A stretch of 64,000 bases of DNA from Cycas panzhihuaensis (Eukaryota; Cycadophyta), in the NCBI GenBank assembly GCA_023213395.1, contig CM041465.1:24931741-24995740 (forward strand), given 5' to 3'. Both the position numbers and the translations under genes were made by a program. The notes below the pieces were generated by a model. The model had not been told where the DNA came from, ran no database searches, and worked only from the letters and a program-made list of their open reading frames with translations. Every line of letters starts with the position of its first letter. Positions within the stretch are counted from its first letter, which is position 1. This document shows, one piece after another, positions 46,757-56,993 of the stretch.

Positions 46757-47125
46757 TTGAAGAAGGGAGCTCATTTTGCCTGGTCCGACAAGACCCAAAA
46801 GGCCTTCGAAGAACTCAAGGAAGCCCTAGCTTCCGCTCCTACATTGGTGCCTCCCCGATTTGATAGGCCCTTCATCCTATATACCTCAGCGACTGACGGA
46901 TCCTTGGGCGCTATGCTCACTCAGGAGGACGACTCAGGAACTGAGAGAGCTATATATTTCATTAGTTACACCCTCGTGGCTGCTGAGCTTAACTATTCCC
47001 CTGCCGAGAAGGAATTCCTCTCCTTGGTCCATGCGACCAAGAAGTTCAGGCACTACTTGCTTGGCAACACCACCAAGGTGATCGTTCAATCTGATCCCTT
47101 GTGATAATTACTAACTCGCTCAGAT
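46757..47125 (+). pseudogene. C RNase H (first, gypsy-type)
   Basis: The open frame 46757-47104 reads HFAWSDKTQKAFEELKEALA, FILYTSATDGSLGAMLTQED (first catalytic Asp), AELNYSPAEKEFLSLVHATK (Glu) and TKVIVQSDPL (Asp). This is the ordinary Ty3/gypsy RNase H fused to the RT. It ends at two adjacent stops before LLTRSDLTGRAGRW, which continues the domain. It is distinct from the second RNase H at 52322. Confidence 0.88.
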
Positions 47126-48334
47126 TTGACGGGTAGGGCTGGTCGTTGGGCCATCCTACTCCAAGAATTTCACCTCCATATCGTTAACCGGAATTCAAAG
47201 AAGGGAATGATAGTGGCCGAGCAACTTGCAGATGCCCCTATCCCTAACTCCTTTGATACCCCTGTTGACGACTCTCTCCCCGATGAGTCCATCCTAACGA
47301 TTCAGGGAGCTTCTCCCCATCCACTCATCGACAATGAGTGGTACAGCGACATAGTGCGGTATCTTACACAGCAGCAATACCGCCCTGACGCTAGTAGTAA
47401 AGTTAGATCTCGTATCCGGACTTCTGCTAGGCAATACCTCCTTGTAAACGAGGTATTATACAAGAGGTCCTTTGATGGGATCCTCCTCCGCTGCGTCACT
47501 ACTGACCAAGCTGACCAGGTACTTCACGAATGCCACCACGGCATTTGTGGAGGTCACTTTGGGGGCCAGTCTATGGCTCAGAGGATCCTCCGCATGGGCT
47601 ATTTCTGGCCATCCCTTTTTAAAGACGCTCACGCCTTTGCTCTGAAATGTTGGCGATGTCAAGAGCACGCCAACGTTTCCCATGTGCCTTCCGAGGCCCT
47701 GCATCCCATTGTTTCACCATGGCCCTTCGCTCAATGGGGACTAGACCTTATTGGGGCTATCTCCCCACCTTCGTTGTCACATCACAAGTTCATCTTGACT
47801 GCCACGGAGTATTTCACCAAATGGGCAGAGGCCATTCCTTTAATCATTATGCCTGGTAAAACAATTACCACATTCATTTATCAGCATATCATTTGCCATT
47901 TTGGAATTCCGGACGTCCTAATCACTGACAACAGAACTCCTTTTTATAATAAGGAGGTGGATGAGCTTTGCGAGAAGTTTAAAATTTCTCACAAGACTTC
48001 CTCCTCTTACTACCCTCAGGTAAATGGCCAAGTGGAGTCTTTCAATAAAACTCTCGTTAGCATCCTCAAGAAAACCGTCGCTCAATCCCAAAAGGATTGG
48101 CACCTGCAGTTGCCCTCCGTCTTCTGGGCTTATCGCACCTCTATCCGTTCCGCCACAGGAATGACCCCGTTCTCCCTGGTCTACGGTACTGAGGTGGTAC
48201 TCCCACTGGAGGTTGAGATTCCTTCCTTGCGAGTCTCCCTTCGAGGTTTCATCGACGAAGAGTCGATCCGTCAGGCTCGCCCTTTGGACCTCAAGCTTTG
48301 GATGAGAGACGCCAGCGCCATGAGGCTAACCTAG
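47126..48334 (+). CDS. C integrase (open, 402 codons, frameshifted end)
   Basis: The longest intact frame in the window. Residues 1-60 finish the RNase H and linker (ADAPIPNSFDTPVDDSLPDE). The zinc-binding region has HECHHGICGGHFGGQ and then KCWRCQ (HHCC). The core has QWGLDLIGAI (first Asp), DVLITDNRTPFYN (second Asp) and YPQVNGQVESFNKTL (Glu), so the DDE triad is intact. The end shows YGTEVVLPLEVEIPSLR. The frame is lost near 48290 by a small shift and continues at 48298-48579. As a stand-alone domain it looks intact. Confidence 0.93.
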   Translation: MTGRAGRWAILLQEFHLHIVNRNSKKGMIVAEQLADAPIPNSFDTPVDDSLPDESILTIQGASPHPLIDNEWYSDIVRYLTQQQYRPDASSKVRSRIRTSARQYLLVNEVLYKRSFDGILLRCVTTDQADQVLHECHHGICGGHFGGQSMAQRILRMGYFWPSLFKDAHAFALKCWRCQEHANVSHVPSEALHPIVSPWPFAQWGLDLIGAISPPSLSHHKFILTATEYFTKWAEAIPLIIMPGKTITTFIYQHIICHFGIPDVLITDNRTPFYNKEVDELCEKFKISHKTSSSYYPQVNGQVESFNKTLVSILKKTVAQSQKDWHLQLPSVFWAYRTSIRSATGMTPFSLVYGTEVVLPLEVEIPSLRVSLRGFIDEESIRQARPLDLKLWMRDASAMRLT

Positions 48335-48579
48335 CATCCAAAGCCCGCTCACAAAGGGCCTACGATAAACGCCTTCGTTCCCGCCCTTTGTTTCCTGGGG
48401 ACTATGTCCTCAAGCTCAAATATCTCCATGACCGTTTGACCAAGTTCAAACCCCAATGGGTTGGTCCTTTCGTCATTATCGAATCCCTCGATAATGGTGC
48501 CTACAGGATAGCCACTCTAGAAGGGCTCGAATTTGAGAAAGCCGTTAATGGAAAGTTCCTTAAGAAGTTTTATGCATGA
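48298..48579 (+). pseudogene. C integrase C-terminal domain
   Basis: A one-frame shift from the preceding entry, reading ASKARSQRAYDKRLRSRPLF then PGDYVLKLKY...LTKFKPQWVGPFVI and ending GKFLKKFYA. This is the SH3-like DNA-binding end of gypsy integrases (GDxVLxxx...KxxPKWxGPFxV). No chromodomain follows, as expected for Tat. Confidence 0.9.
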
Positions 48580-49368
48580 TCTCTCGGCGATCTCTTCGCC
48601 CTGCTCCAAAATGAGCCTAAACTACCATCTTAGGTTGTCCCCATTCTCCCCAACCATAGGTAGAATGGCAATTTAAGATGGATCCTTCTCCTTCTCCTCG
48701 GTTCCTTCCGCAGAACCCGTGTTCCTGTACCCTCTCGGGAACCCCTTTTGTCGTCTTGCTTGGGCATTCCCCAATCAGGAAGACGCTTGGGAGCAGCGTC
48801 ACTCCCCTTTCTTGCCCGTCGTTTCCTTCACATATTCCGCTCTGCTCTTCTGTAGACATGTATGCCGCTCTATCCTCTAACCTCACACCTCTCTGTCGTC
48901 TCTGCTCGTGACATGTGTGTGTGTGCCCCTATTAGACATCTAGCCATACATGGAAGGAAACATGCCCATAACATAAAATATTCATAACATAAGACATCTA
49001 CAACATAACATTTACAATCATACAAAATAACCATACATGTCATCCACACATGATACACTATACACAGCATCCCATATCCGAATGGGGTTCCAATCACCCC
49101 ATGCATACATATATATACATAGCCAAAAAATCATGTCACATCATACATTCTGGGAAGTCGGTGTCCTTGCAGGGGGGTACAATCATATGGTCCTATATAT
49201 GACCCCCTGGAGGCCCGTGCTTTCCCCTGTCAAAACTATAGGTACATATCCTACGGCTGTTGCCCCGCTCCTGGGGTGCCATCTCCTGGTCTTTGTGATC
49301 CCTCTCCTGGGGACCACACGCCTCCGAGGCTCCTCCTGGGCCTCCGCGAGCTGCCTGCCTCGCTCTCC
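48580..49368. other. Spacer between the integrase and antisense gene of C
   Basis: No supported coding sequence. 48940-49130 is AT-rich and unlike the GC-rich rest of C, and could hold the 3' end of the minus-strand gene. Open frames on both strands here are short and unrecognised. Confidence 0.5.
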
Positions 49369-51165
49369 TCATCCCTCGGTCATCTCGGGGTCGTTGCCAC
49401 CATGTGGGTACGTGTCCTGCTCCGGCTCGACCTCGATACCATCTGGGCTACTACCGATCAGATCGGCTCGGATACGATCCCGCTCTCCCCAGAGTGCCTC
49501 CTCTGTCCGCCTAAGATGCTCAATGATCACTGCTAGCTGGGTTCTGCTCTTTTCATCTCCACTGACCGCCTGTGCCTCTGAGCCTGCACTGCCCTCGTAG
49601 CTCATCTCGCTCGCATCTCGCGTCATCTCTCTCCTATTGCAGTCATCCCTGGGATGTCACAAGCTCTTGGGACTCTGCAGCCCATATGTCCCTCACCCTC
49701 ACCAACGGGGGGAATGCCTCTCTATGGGCTCCTGCCGCTCTAGGCTCATCACATGCTTGGATGGGCGGTTGCCCCTCTGCATACACCTGAGGGAATATCT
49801 CCCTCACCACAGCCTCTATCAATCTCTGGATCTCTGCCGCACCTGCCAATATAATATGCCATGTGTTAGTTTCCATCTCACCACATACCATGATTGAATC
49901 AAACCAAACATCTATCTGGATGCCAAACGACTTTGGAAAGGGTTAGGTCTCACTGTGGGTCACTGGCTCCTCCGGGTCGTGCAAGATCCTCCCCTCTTGG
50001 CTCTCCGCCAGCTGCAGGTGCCTCGTCCTCTGGCACCTCCTCTGCCTGGGTCTCTCTCCTCATGAGGGTGGGCCCAGCTCTCATCCCTGCAGATCCCATC
50101 ATGATCCGCAGCTTGCGGGCCCTAGTCACGGGTCCCCTGATCTCGCCCTGTGCCCCAGACGGTCCTACCTCTCCTCCGGCAGCTCCGGATGGACCCTCCA
50201 CATCGCCTGCTGTCCCTGAGGGACTTGCCTCCCCTGCAGGTCATGACGGGCCAGCCCCACTATCTCCATTATCTCCGTCATCCCCGTCATCGCTGCTATC
50301 ATCGCCCATGGGCACTCCTGCTCACTTGCCGCCGCTATCCCACCTCACCGTCCTGTAGGGCTCAGCTATGTAGTCTGGGAGGGTGAGGAGGTCTAGTGAC
50401 GTAGCCTCTACTGATCTCCGGACATGGGCCCTGTCCTCTGTCCCCCTCAATCTAGTCTTCCACCTGTGGACCATCGGGGCATGCTCTGTAATAGGGTGTG
50501 GTCCCCCTGCTGGTGCCACTACCGCGAAGTGGTCGAAGTACCAACACTGCAACAGTGTGTTGTATGATAGTCCACCTCTATCGGACGTCCTGATAGTATC
50601 CAGCTAGGCGATGAGGTTTGCCGCTATCAAGGCTGCCCAATCCATCCTCTCGCCGGCTTTGCAGTGGCGAACTGCATCCATCCATCCGCCTGGTACCTCT
50701 CTATAGTTCTGTTTCTGGGAAATCTGGAACAGAATGCATAATATGACCAGCTTCCTCACTCGAGGAATCACGACATCGAGCCCTGAGGGGGCTCCTCCGA
50801 TCCCATCTGTCAGCTCCTGTGAAGAATGAGCCGCCTCCTGTGTCCGCCTCGGTCGGGCGGCCTCTAGTCTCACCGGCCTCCACAGCCGGAACTCCCAGTA
50901 TCCGCCGGATATCCCTCGGCGTGACCGTCACATCACCTACCTGTGGTAGGTGGAATACATGTCTCCTCCTGTCCCAATGGGACACAATGTCAACCAATAG
51001 TCACTGATCTGAGGTGTACTGAGGTGTCTTGAGGGCCTTGTATAGGCCACACCTCTGTAAGACCTCCCTATCCTCCTGTGTGGCCATCTCCATGTAACTC
51101 AGCATCGCCATACCCACGTTCTCGCGGTTATCTACCGCGAGGATAGCCTGTTCACACCAAAACAA
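49369..51165 (-). pseudogene. Antisense plant mobile domain (PMD) gene in C
   Basis: Read on the minus strand from about 51165: LKLFWCEQAILAVDNRENVG, QRCGLYKALKTPQYTSDQ, a TGA at about 51000, LLVDIVSHWDRRRHVFHLPQ and VGDVTVTPRDIRRILGVP. This is the plant mobile domain signature (W...THTFHLPxGExTVTLxDVxxLLGLP). A frameshift near 50790-50860 leads to VIPRVRKLVILCILFQ, MDWAALIAANLIA, a TAG, and LSYNTLLQCWYFDHFAVVAP. 50322-49950 is an acidic/Gly-rich tail with a basic TRARKLRIMM segment. 49891-49643 and 49626-49369, in other frames, end with a probable coiled coil (LAVIIEHLRRTEEALWGERD). PMD genes occur in plants as host genes (MAIN/MAIL type) and inside transposons. Function in the element is unknown. 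Confidence 0.85.
51121..51141. other. Perfect 8-bp inverted repeat
   Basis: CTCGCGGT and ACCGCGAG flank a 5-base loop (TATCT). It lies within the N-terminal coding part of the PMD gene, so it may simply be coding sequence. Confidence 0.5.
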
Positions 51166-52321
51166 CTTAAGTCCATCTCATGTTAGTTACTGTCACCCCT
51201 CTCTCTCTCTCAAATCTCTCCCTGCCCGAGATTTGGGGCTCTTTTGGCCCTCGTGTCTGATTTTCTGCCTTTCTACCTTCAGGCGCCAAACTTGGCATGC
51301 TAAGTTTGCACGAGTCCCACGGTGATCATGGGACCTGCGGTAATGATCGGTGCCGCGATCATCGCATGCAGACGCAGCGATCCCCCAAAAGGGGGGATTT
51401 TTGCCCTTAAAAACAAAAAAAAATTCTTCTAGTGGACCCCGTGGGGCCCACCGGGACCAGGGCTCCCTAATGCCCAGGTCCCCGCCTCTTCTTGGGTCAT
51501 TTAGATCCCGAGAGCCTTCCAGTTGCCCGAGGGCACTAAAATCATGCAAAAACCTAAAAAAACTAATAAACTTTGAACTTTGAGATGGGTTGGGTTTAGT
51601 GATATCCACTCACTGGATCTGGTCTCGCTACCGCCATATCGTCTGGTCGGTCATGCTGGCTTTCTCCACTCTCCGATTTGATGGTCTAATCTCCCTCTGC
51701 GTGCCTCCAAAGTTGGGTGGCGCTTCACTGCGTAAGGAAATGGTTCTGGTTTCATACGAGAGCCAGTGAAAATGAATCCATTTTCCTGTTCATTTCCTTA
51801 TATAGGCGGGGGCCCCAACGGGCACTTCCTCCATTTTTGGTCCCGCGATGATCGTTGGGACCGTCTCGATGTCCTGACTGACTTTGCCTTCTGGCCCTGT
51901 CGTCAATCGCGCCGTATTGATGCCCTTTTTGCCCTTCCTCGCAAGGTCATTCATGGTGCCTCATTATTGCGCTTTTGCCAGGGCCCTCCTGCATCATTTT
52001 GTGCGCCACTCTTGTGCCTGCCCGAGTTTATACTCGTTTGGCTCGTTTCGTCGCCCTGGACTCGTTTCCGCGGCCCTTTCTTGCTCTTGGGGTCCCCAAA
52101 GGGAATGCCCCCCACCTAGGGGGCATGTTTCACTTCCTAAAGTGACATTTTGGCGCCCCAGGGGGCTTTTCCTTCCGACCACTCTCTACCGGTGATCGGA
52201 TTGCTCGCTCTCACCCTGGGTAACCTCATTGCTAGGTCCTCCTACCCTTCACAGCCATCTTTTTCTTGCTTTTCGAGTGTTGCTTTCACCATCCATTGAT
52301 TGCCTGGATTTTGTGTCACCT
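51166..52321. other. Divergent intergenic region of C (PMD leftward, aRNH rightward)
   Basis: About 1.15 kb between the two extra genes. A minus-strand frame at 51609-51193 (138 codons) lies upstream of PMD in the same frame but is separated by stops. It resembles no family I know and may be 5' untranslated sequence or a first exon. A possible 3' splice site (TTTTGGTGTGAACAG, minus strand) lies near 51150. The stretch 51420-51480 is rich in GGGCCC-like dyads. Confidence 0.5.
51797..51805 (-). promoter_or_regulatory. TATA-like box for the antisense gene of C
   Basis: Minus-strand CTATATAAG in a GC-rich setting (GCCTATATAAGGAA). It would start transcription near 51770, leftward, about 600 bp before the PMD coding part. 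Confidence 0.5.
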
Positions 52322-52744
52322 ATGTCCATCTACATCTTTACCGACGGCGGAAGTCGCGGTAATCCTGGACCTTCTACCGCTGCATGGATTCTCCGCAGCT
52401 CCTCTGGACATGATCTCCTCCGCTTTGGGATCTTCCTCCCAGAGGCTACCAACAACGAAGCTGAATATACAGCTGTTATTGAAGCCCCTACTGATGCTCT
52501 CCGTTTCCATCACGGATCCATTATCTTGCTTTACGACTCTCAAGTTGTGGTGTCTCATCTCACCCAGGTTTACTAGGTGCGATGCCCTCACTTGAGAACT
52601 CTCGCTTCTGCTGCCAGATCTCTCCTGGCCCGCTTTTCTTCTGTTGACATCCAAAATATCCCTCGGGCCCTCAATGATGAGGTGGATAGTCTCGTTCGCC
52701 TCATCCTTAAGCACCGCCTTTCTCTCCTTGCTGACCGTCCCTGA
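52322..52744 (+). pseudogene. C archaeal-type RNase H (second RNase H)
   Basis: A 140-codon frame with a single internal TAG (52574). It reads MSIYIFTDGGSRGNPGPSTA (first Asp), EATNNEAEYTAVIEA (Glu), IILLYDSQVVVSHL (Asp) and NIPRALNDEVDSLVRLIL (last Asp), giving the complete D-E-D-D set. FTDGGSRGNPG and NNEAEY are hallmarks of the archaeal-type RNase H that Tat-group elements carry besides their gypsy-type one. It sits as a separate frame 400 bp before the 3' LTR with its own ATG. Whether it is expressed from a subgenomic or spliced RNA cannot be told. The TAG probably comes from CAG or TGG. Confidence 0.9.
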
Positions 52745-53150
52745 GGCTTGCCCGGCCTTCCTGTCGCCCAAGCCCCAGGTCGTCTGTCACTTTGTTGTGC
52801 GATCCGTTCACACCTCTGAAACCTAGCTACTGATGAGGTAAAACTATGGTGCCTACTCTTTGCTTACTCTTTGCTCGACTATGCATGCTCTTTTGCATCC
52901 TTTGCAGTGGGGGCAACCCCCTCACCTGTCTCATTTTTCCAGTCGGTTCTCAGGTGGCTCATAGGCAGCCTCTATGTTGTCTCCACCACCACTTTCATAT
53001 CCACGCGTTCCGCCAGGACACTCACTGGCACCCTTACCTACTATTATGATCTTGATTGATATATCTATATACGCATGTGCTACTGACAGTTGTGTTGCCA
53101 GCATTCGCCATCGCACTGTGCCCGAGCGGTAAGGCTCTGCGCCGAGGCGA
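52745..53150. other. 3' untranslated region of C
   Basis: No gene seen. No clear polypurine tract precedes the 3' LTR: the 20 bases before 53151 (AAGGCTCTGCGCCGAGGCGA) are only moderately purine-rich, which is unusual. Confidence 0.5.
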
Positions 53151-55757
53151 TGTTTCCTGGCTTCCAGGAATGGATACGGAATCTCTGACTCAGGTAAGTG
53201 TAGGTATGTTTCTCGCATTATCATCGCTTTCATTTGATGAGTGGTTGCTTGCATGTCTACCTGTGTGTGGCTTTGTGGGCGATCTTGTCATCACCCACAC
53301 TTACTTTAGCCTATGATGACTATAGCAGGGGCACACTCCTAACGAGTGTGGCGCCCTGGTGACCACATTACTTCCCGCATCTGCCCTCCTCGCTCCAAGA
53401 TCCACTAGGTTTGCGCCACCTTCGCCCGTGTGATGACCCGTTATCATTTGGTCGACTTGCCACCCCATCTGAGCCCTATTTTTGCTCCTTTGGACCTGTT
53501 TTGTTAGCTTGTTTACCCCCGGGTAGGTGTTCTAGCCTTCAATTAGCCCTTTTGGTCATACGCCCTAACTGGGCGGTGGCCAGGCCTATTTTTGGCTCTA
53601 GGTGCGTACTACTAGAATTTTAGTGGTACCACCAGAATATCCGTGGTACCGCAGAATTTACGGCGGTACGACTGTCTCAGGTTATTTTTTAAAATCCGCC
53701 GTGGCAATTTCGCATTTATTACGAAACTGCCACGTGGCTTACACCTTAATTCTCTCCTAGCCACACCCTAATCACTTGCTTTAGGGTTTTGGTTAAGTAC
53801 TTAAGCCATTTTTTACTCATTTTCAAGGATTATTCTTTTGGCTCACTTTTGGATTTGCTCTCTAAGGAAACATCATCCTGGCCTGCTCTTCTCTGCTCTT
53901 TTACTGCTGCTACTGGACCTGCGTCCCTCCTACAGCGCCCATCTCTCCTTTGGTGTGGCTGAGACATTCTTCTAGCCCTTCATACACCTTGGAGAGGGCC
54001 CCTTTGGAGTGGTTCCAATTGATCTTTACTCAGGCAGTCCACAAGTGCTCCTAGTGTAGGTGTTTCCCCTCACATCCCTTTAGCAGGGTCTCAAACCTGC
54101 TGTACTTCAGATCTGGGTTGATTTCTCAGCCCCTCTTTGCTGCTCTTTGGCTGAGGCAAACCCCTTGCCTCCCTCACCCCGGTATTCCTTATTTTACATT
54201 GAATTTTCTTGTGATATTTATGCTCAGCCTTGCTTGCTCCTTGCTTGTTCTTGTGAGTTTTCCTTCCTTTTGTGGGCTGTTCTACCACTCTTTTGGTACC
54301 TCTTGCCTGCATTTGCTGCTCAAGGCAGCAACGTTGAGGGTTGGCATAGGTTTTGGAGAGGAGTTGGGTGGATTCCGTACCACCTTCCACGCTCCCTAAG
54401 CAGCTCTAAGCCCTCCAAAGCCTCCCTCTCGCCCCGTGCTGCCCTTGGCTTGTAAACAAGGGTTCGTAGGCCCTCTTTGGCCACCTAAACCAGTGCTGTC
54501 ACAAGTTGTAGCACTAATTTGGGGACTTTGGTTCAGGTTTGGGCAACACTCATAAGTCCCAACTGCTAGTCTTTGCCTCACTTCCTTCCCAGCCACCCGA
54601 CTTGCTCCTCATAGCATCCCGGTCCGTCGTAGGTTTCCTTGGGCCCCTCTTTGTCCCTTTGTTGCCATTTTCTAGCCCTTGCTCTTGGCCTTGTCCTCGC
54701 AGCCTTATGGCTCTTAGGGGGAGGTTAGGGCATCATTTGCGGGAGGTAGGCCACTCAGGGCTTCTAGATCATTTACTTTCGCCTTGGTCACTCTCTTTTA
54801 GGTACTTTCATTGTTGGATTGGCACTAACGCATGTATATTTAGATTCACATTTATACTATTTAGACATATATTGTTAGAATCTTGTAATGCATGTTAGTG
54901 TTCTTCCTCCGGGAAGGGAGAGACTGCCATTGCTTGCAGGTATTCGGGGAGTGTAGAGAATATCGCCCGTTAGTCCCGTTACTGGTAAGTACCTTTGTAG
55001 ATATTATATTTTTATGTTACTTCATTTATTAGTTGGCGTTTCCTTTCTTTCTTTAGCATCGCATTTGATTTTCCAGGGAAGGTAAGGAAGCACCCCTTTT
55101 CATCCGCCGCAACATCTCGCATCCAACGCACCGCGTGGAGTGCTTTAGTGTTCCTCGAGAAGGTTTCTGCCGCACACACCCTCGGTTCAGGTGCATGTCT
55201 TGCTCCGCTTTGCTACCCCTCTTTTTTCCTTTTGATTTCTCCTTTAGTAACTAGCACATTGGAAGATAAAAGGGAAAATTTGGTTTTGTACTTGGTTGCA
55301 TTTCTTTTATTTCATTGCACGCATCTTTACCGTCTATAGGAAAGGTTGTAGGAACCCCCCCCCCCCCCCCCCCTTTTCCTTACCTTTCTCCTTCTCTCCC
55401 CCAACCGCATAAGTTCCTTGGCTCCCGCATCACTTGTGTACTCGATTAGTTTGTGTAGGTGTACTCTTGACCTATCCCCTTTGGATCTTCTCTTCCCCCC
55501 TTCTGGCCACCCAAGGGTGGGAGGGTCCCGTCTCTAGGTCAACCCAGCTTTGTCCTGCGCATCTTCACCCTTTGTTCGAAGTGGTGGAGGATCACTCGAT
55601 AGTAGCCATATTCCATTGCAGATCCTGAACTCGCGCTCCAGCGCACGGGGCTCTCTGCATGATAGTTACTCTCCTCTTAGGTCCCGCCTTCCTTTATTTC
55701 ACCACCCACTCTCTCCACACCTACTAGTTAGGTAGTTATCCCGTAGATGCGCGTCCA
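53151..55757 (+). repeat. 3' LTR of C
   Basis: TGTTTCCTGG...GCGCGTCCA, followed by GTCCT at 55758. It contains a C run of more than 20 at about 55352-55373 where the 5' LTR has eight. Open frames at 54118-55735 mirror those of the 5' LTR. Confidence 0.93.
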
Positions 55758-55762
55758 GTCCT

Positions 55763-56440
55763 AAAGGAAAACCAATAAATAAAACTCATTACAGGAAACT
55801 AGTTGGAAATCTCATATATCTCACTTCAACTAGACTAGACATTGCATTTGCAGTAGGGCTAATCTTAAGGTATATGTCTACCCAAAAGTTATCACATTGG
55901 AAAGTAGCCAAGCATATTCTTTATTACTTGTAAGGATGAAAGACATATGTTATTTACTATAGTAATCAATGATCAAATCTATTAATCAGGTATATAGACC
56001 TAGACTGGAGACATTGATAGTCAAAAATCTACCTCTGGATACTATTTCAACCTAGGAAATGGTATTGTATCTTGGAGAATAAAGAAATAGTCCACTATAT
56101 CATTATCTACATTAGAAGTAGAATACCAGACAACAATTCAATCCTCCTATGAGGTTATTTGGCTAAGACATCTTTTGGATGAACTACAATTTTCTCAAAA
56201 GGCTATAACCATAATCAACTATGACAATCAGAGCACAATTCAAATGATGAAGAACTCAGTTTTTCATGCTCAAACAAAACATATTGAAGTTCATCATCAC
56301 TTCATCCAAGAGAAAGTAGATAGAGGGGAAGTCAAATTATCCTATTGACTAAGTTTAGAATAGTTAGCTAACATCTTCACAAAACCTCTTCCCAAGGAGA
56401 AGTTCATGTACCTCAGAGATAAGATCGGTATGAAGGAAAC
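55763..56440 (+). pseudogene. Copia B RT end and RNase H, downstream of C
   Basis: This resumes B: KGKPINKTHYRKLVGNLIYL, TSTRLDIAFAVGLI, KSTSGYYFNLGNGIVSW, LSTLEVEYQTTIQSSYEVIW, the IINYDNQSTIQMMKNSVFHA block and TKHIEVHHHFIQEKVDRGEV, ending LANIFTKPLPKEKF. It covers the complete copia RNase H with one short shift near 56000 and a few stops. Confidence 0.9.
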
Positions 56441-56452
56441 GGATATGACATG

Positions 56453-56461
56453 AAGAGAGGA
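56453..56461 (+). other. Polypurine tract of B
   Basis: AAGAGAGGA immediately precedes the 3' LTR. Confidence 0.85.
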
Positions 56462-56555
56462 TGTTAGAATATAATGTCTAATCCTTTTGTATATTAATGA
56501 CACATATCATTATGCTATGTATCGATTACAAAGTAGTTCCATAGGGTTATAAACC

Positions 56556-56598
<43 letters not shown>

Positions 56599-56653
56599 CT
56601 CTTAATAAGATGATCAAGCATTCTTCATTTTCCATTGTAGCTTCAATCCTATA
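56462..56653 (+). repeat. 3' LTR of copia B
   Basis: TGTTAGAATATAATGTC...CAATCCTATA (CA decayed to TA). It contains a CT-then-TA microsatellite at about 56556-56599. Followed by GTTAG at 56654. Confidence 0.92.
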
Positions 56654-56658
56654 GTTAG

Positions 56659-56754
56659 CATTAGTTTCTTAGTGAAATATACTTTATGTACATTTAGATG
56701 TAATTTCGGGTTCATGTCATTAGGTAATAAAATCCTAACCCTAATGCTCACCCT
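56659..56754 (+). repeat. 3' LTR of A, middle piece
   Basis: Continues the A LTR from CATTAGTTTCTTAGTG, matching 19610-19705. It ends in ACCCT, the duplication made by D. Confidence 0.9.
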
Positions 56755-56981
56755 TGTTGGAATATTTATAATGGATATTTGTTTTGTCCCACATGCAAGT
56801 GGGTTCCACCCTCACCATCATGACTTATATTATAAATACACAACATAGTGTATCATATTCAATGTAAATTGTAAGGATGTTTTGTTAATATAATTTGAGG
56901 TACTTTAAGGGTACCATTCAATCATATGGAGGTGTTCTATTTTGTTTGTCAATATCTTATTGCAGGTTCTATTTTCCAACA
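56755..56981 (+). repeat. 5' LTR of D
   Basis: TGTTGGAATATTTATAATGG...TTTTCCAACA, with a TATAAATA box at about 56830-56838 that could serve as promoter. Confidence 0.93.
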
Positions 56982-56993
56982 TGGTATCAGAGC
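56982..56993 (+). other. Primer binding site of D
   Basis: TGGTATCAGAGC abuts the LTR, an exact tRNA-Met type site. Confidence 0.92.

Larger units (their letters stand above)
39156..55757 (+). mobile_element. Tat-type Ty3/gypsy element C with antisense PMD gene and second RNase H
   Basis: The element is 16,602 bp, TSD GTCCT at 39151-39155 and 55758-55762, LTRs of 2,597 and 2,607 bp. Plus-strand order: gag, protease, RT, RNase H, integrase. Then comes a minus-strand plant mobile domain gene and a plus-strand archaeal-type RNase H near the 3' LTR. The primer site type and the dual RNase H place it in the Tat group, which includes Ogre-like elements. It is visibly more GC-rich than everything around it and, by frame quality, the youngest large layer. 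Gag and pol still hold several stops and frameshifts, so it is not autonomous as it stands. Confidence 0.94.
34467..56653 (+). mobile_element. Copia LTR retrotransposon B, host to C
   Basis: TSD GTTAG lies at 34462-34466 and 56654-56658. LTRs are short, 187 and 192 bp. Its own interior is 34654-39150 plus 55758-56461 (about 5.2 kb), full-length for copia, with gag, protease, integrase, RT and RNase H in order. Gypsy C sits within the RT-RNase H region. Removing C and one GTCCT restores the frame GTKLTFGP then KGKPINKTHYRKLVGNL. Confidence 0.94.

Noticed and set aside
49845-49956. An intron in the PMD gene (minus strand, GTGAGA...TTGGCAG)
   Set aside because: The splice outline is good but joining it does not give the frame needed for the downstream EIQRLIEAVVREIF segment. 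A frameshift is equally likely.
51193-51609. 138-codon minus-strand frame as a stand-alone gene
   Set aside because: Same frame as PMD but ended by several stops; the translation resembles no known family. Left as possible leader or first exon.
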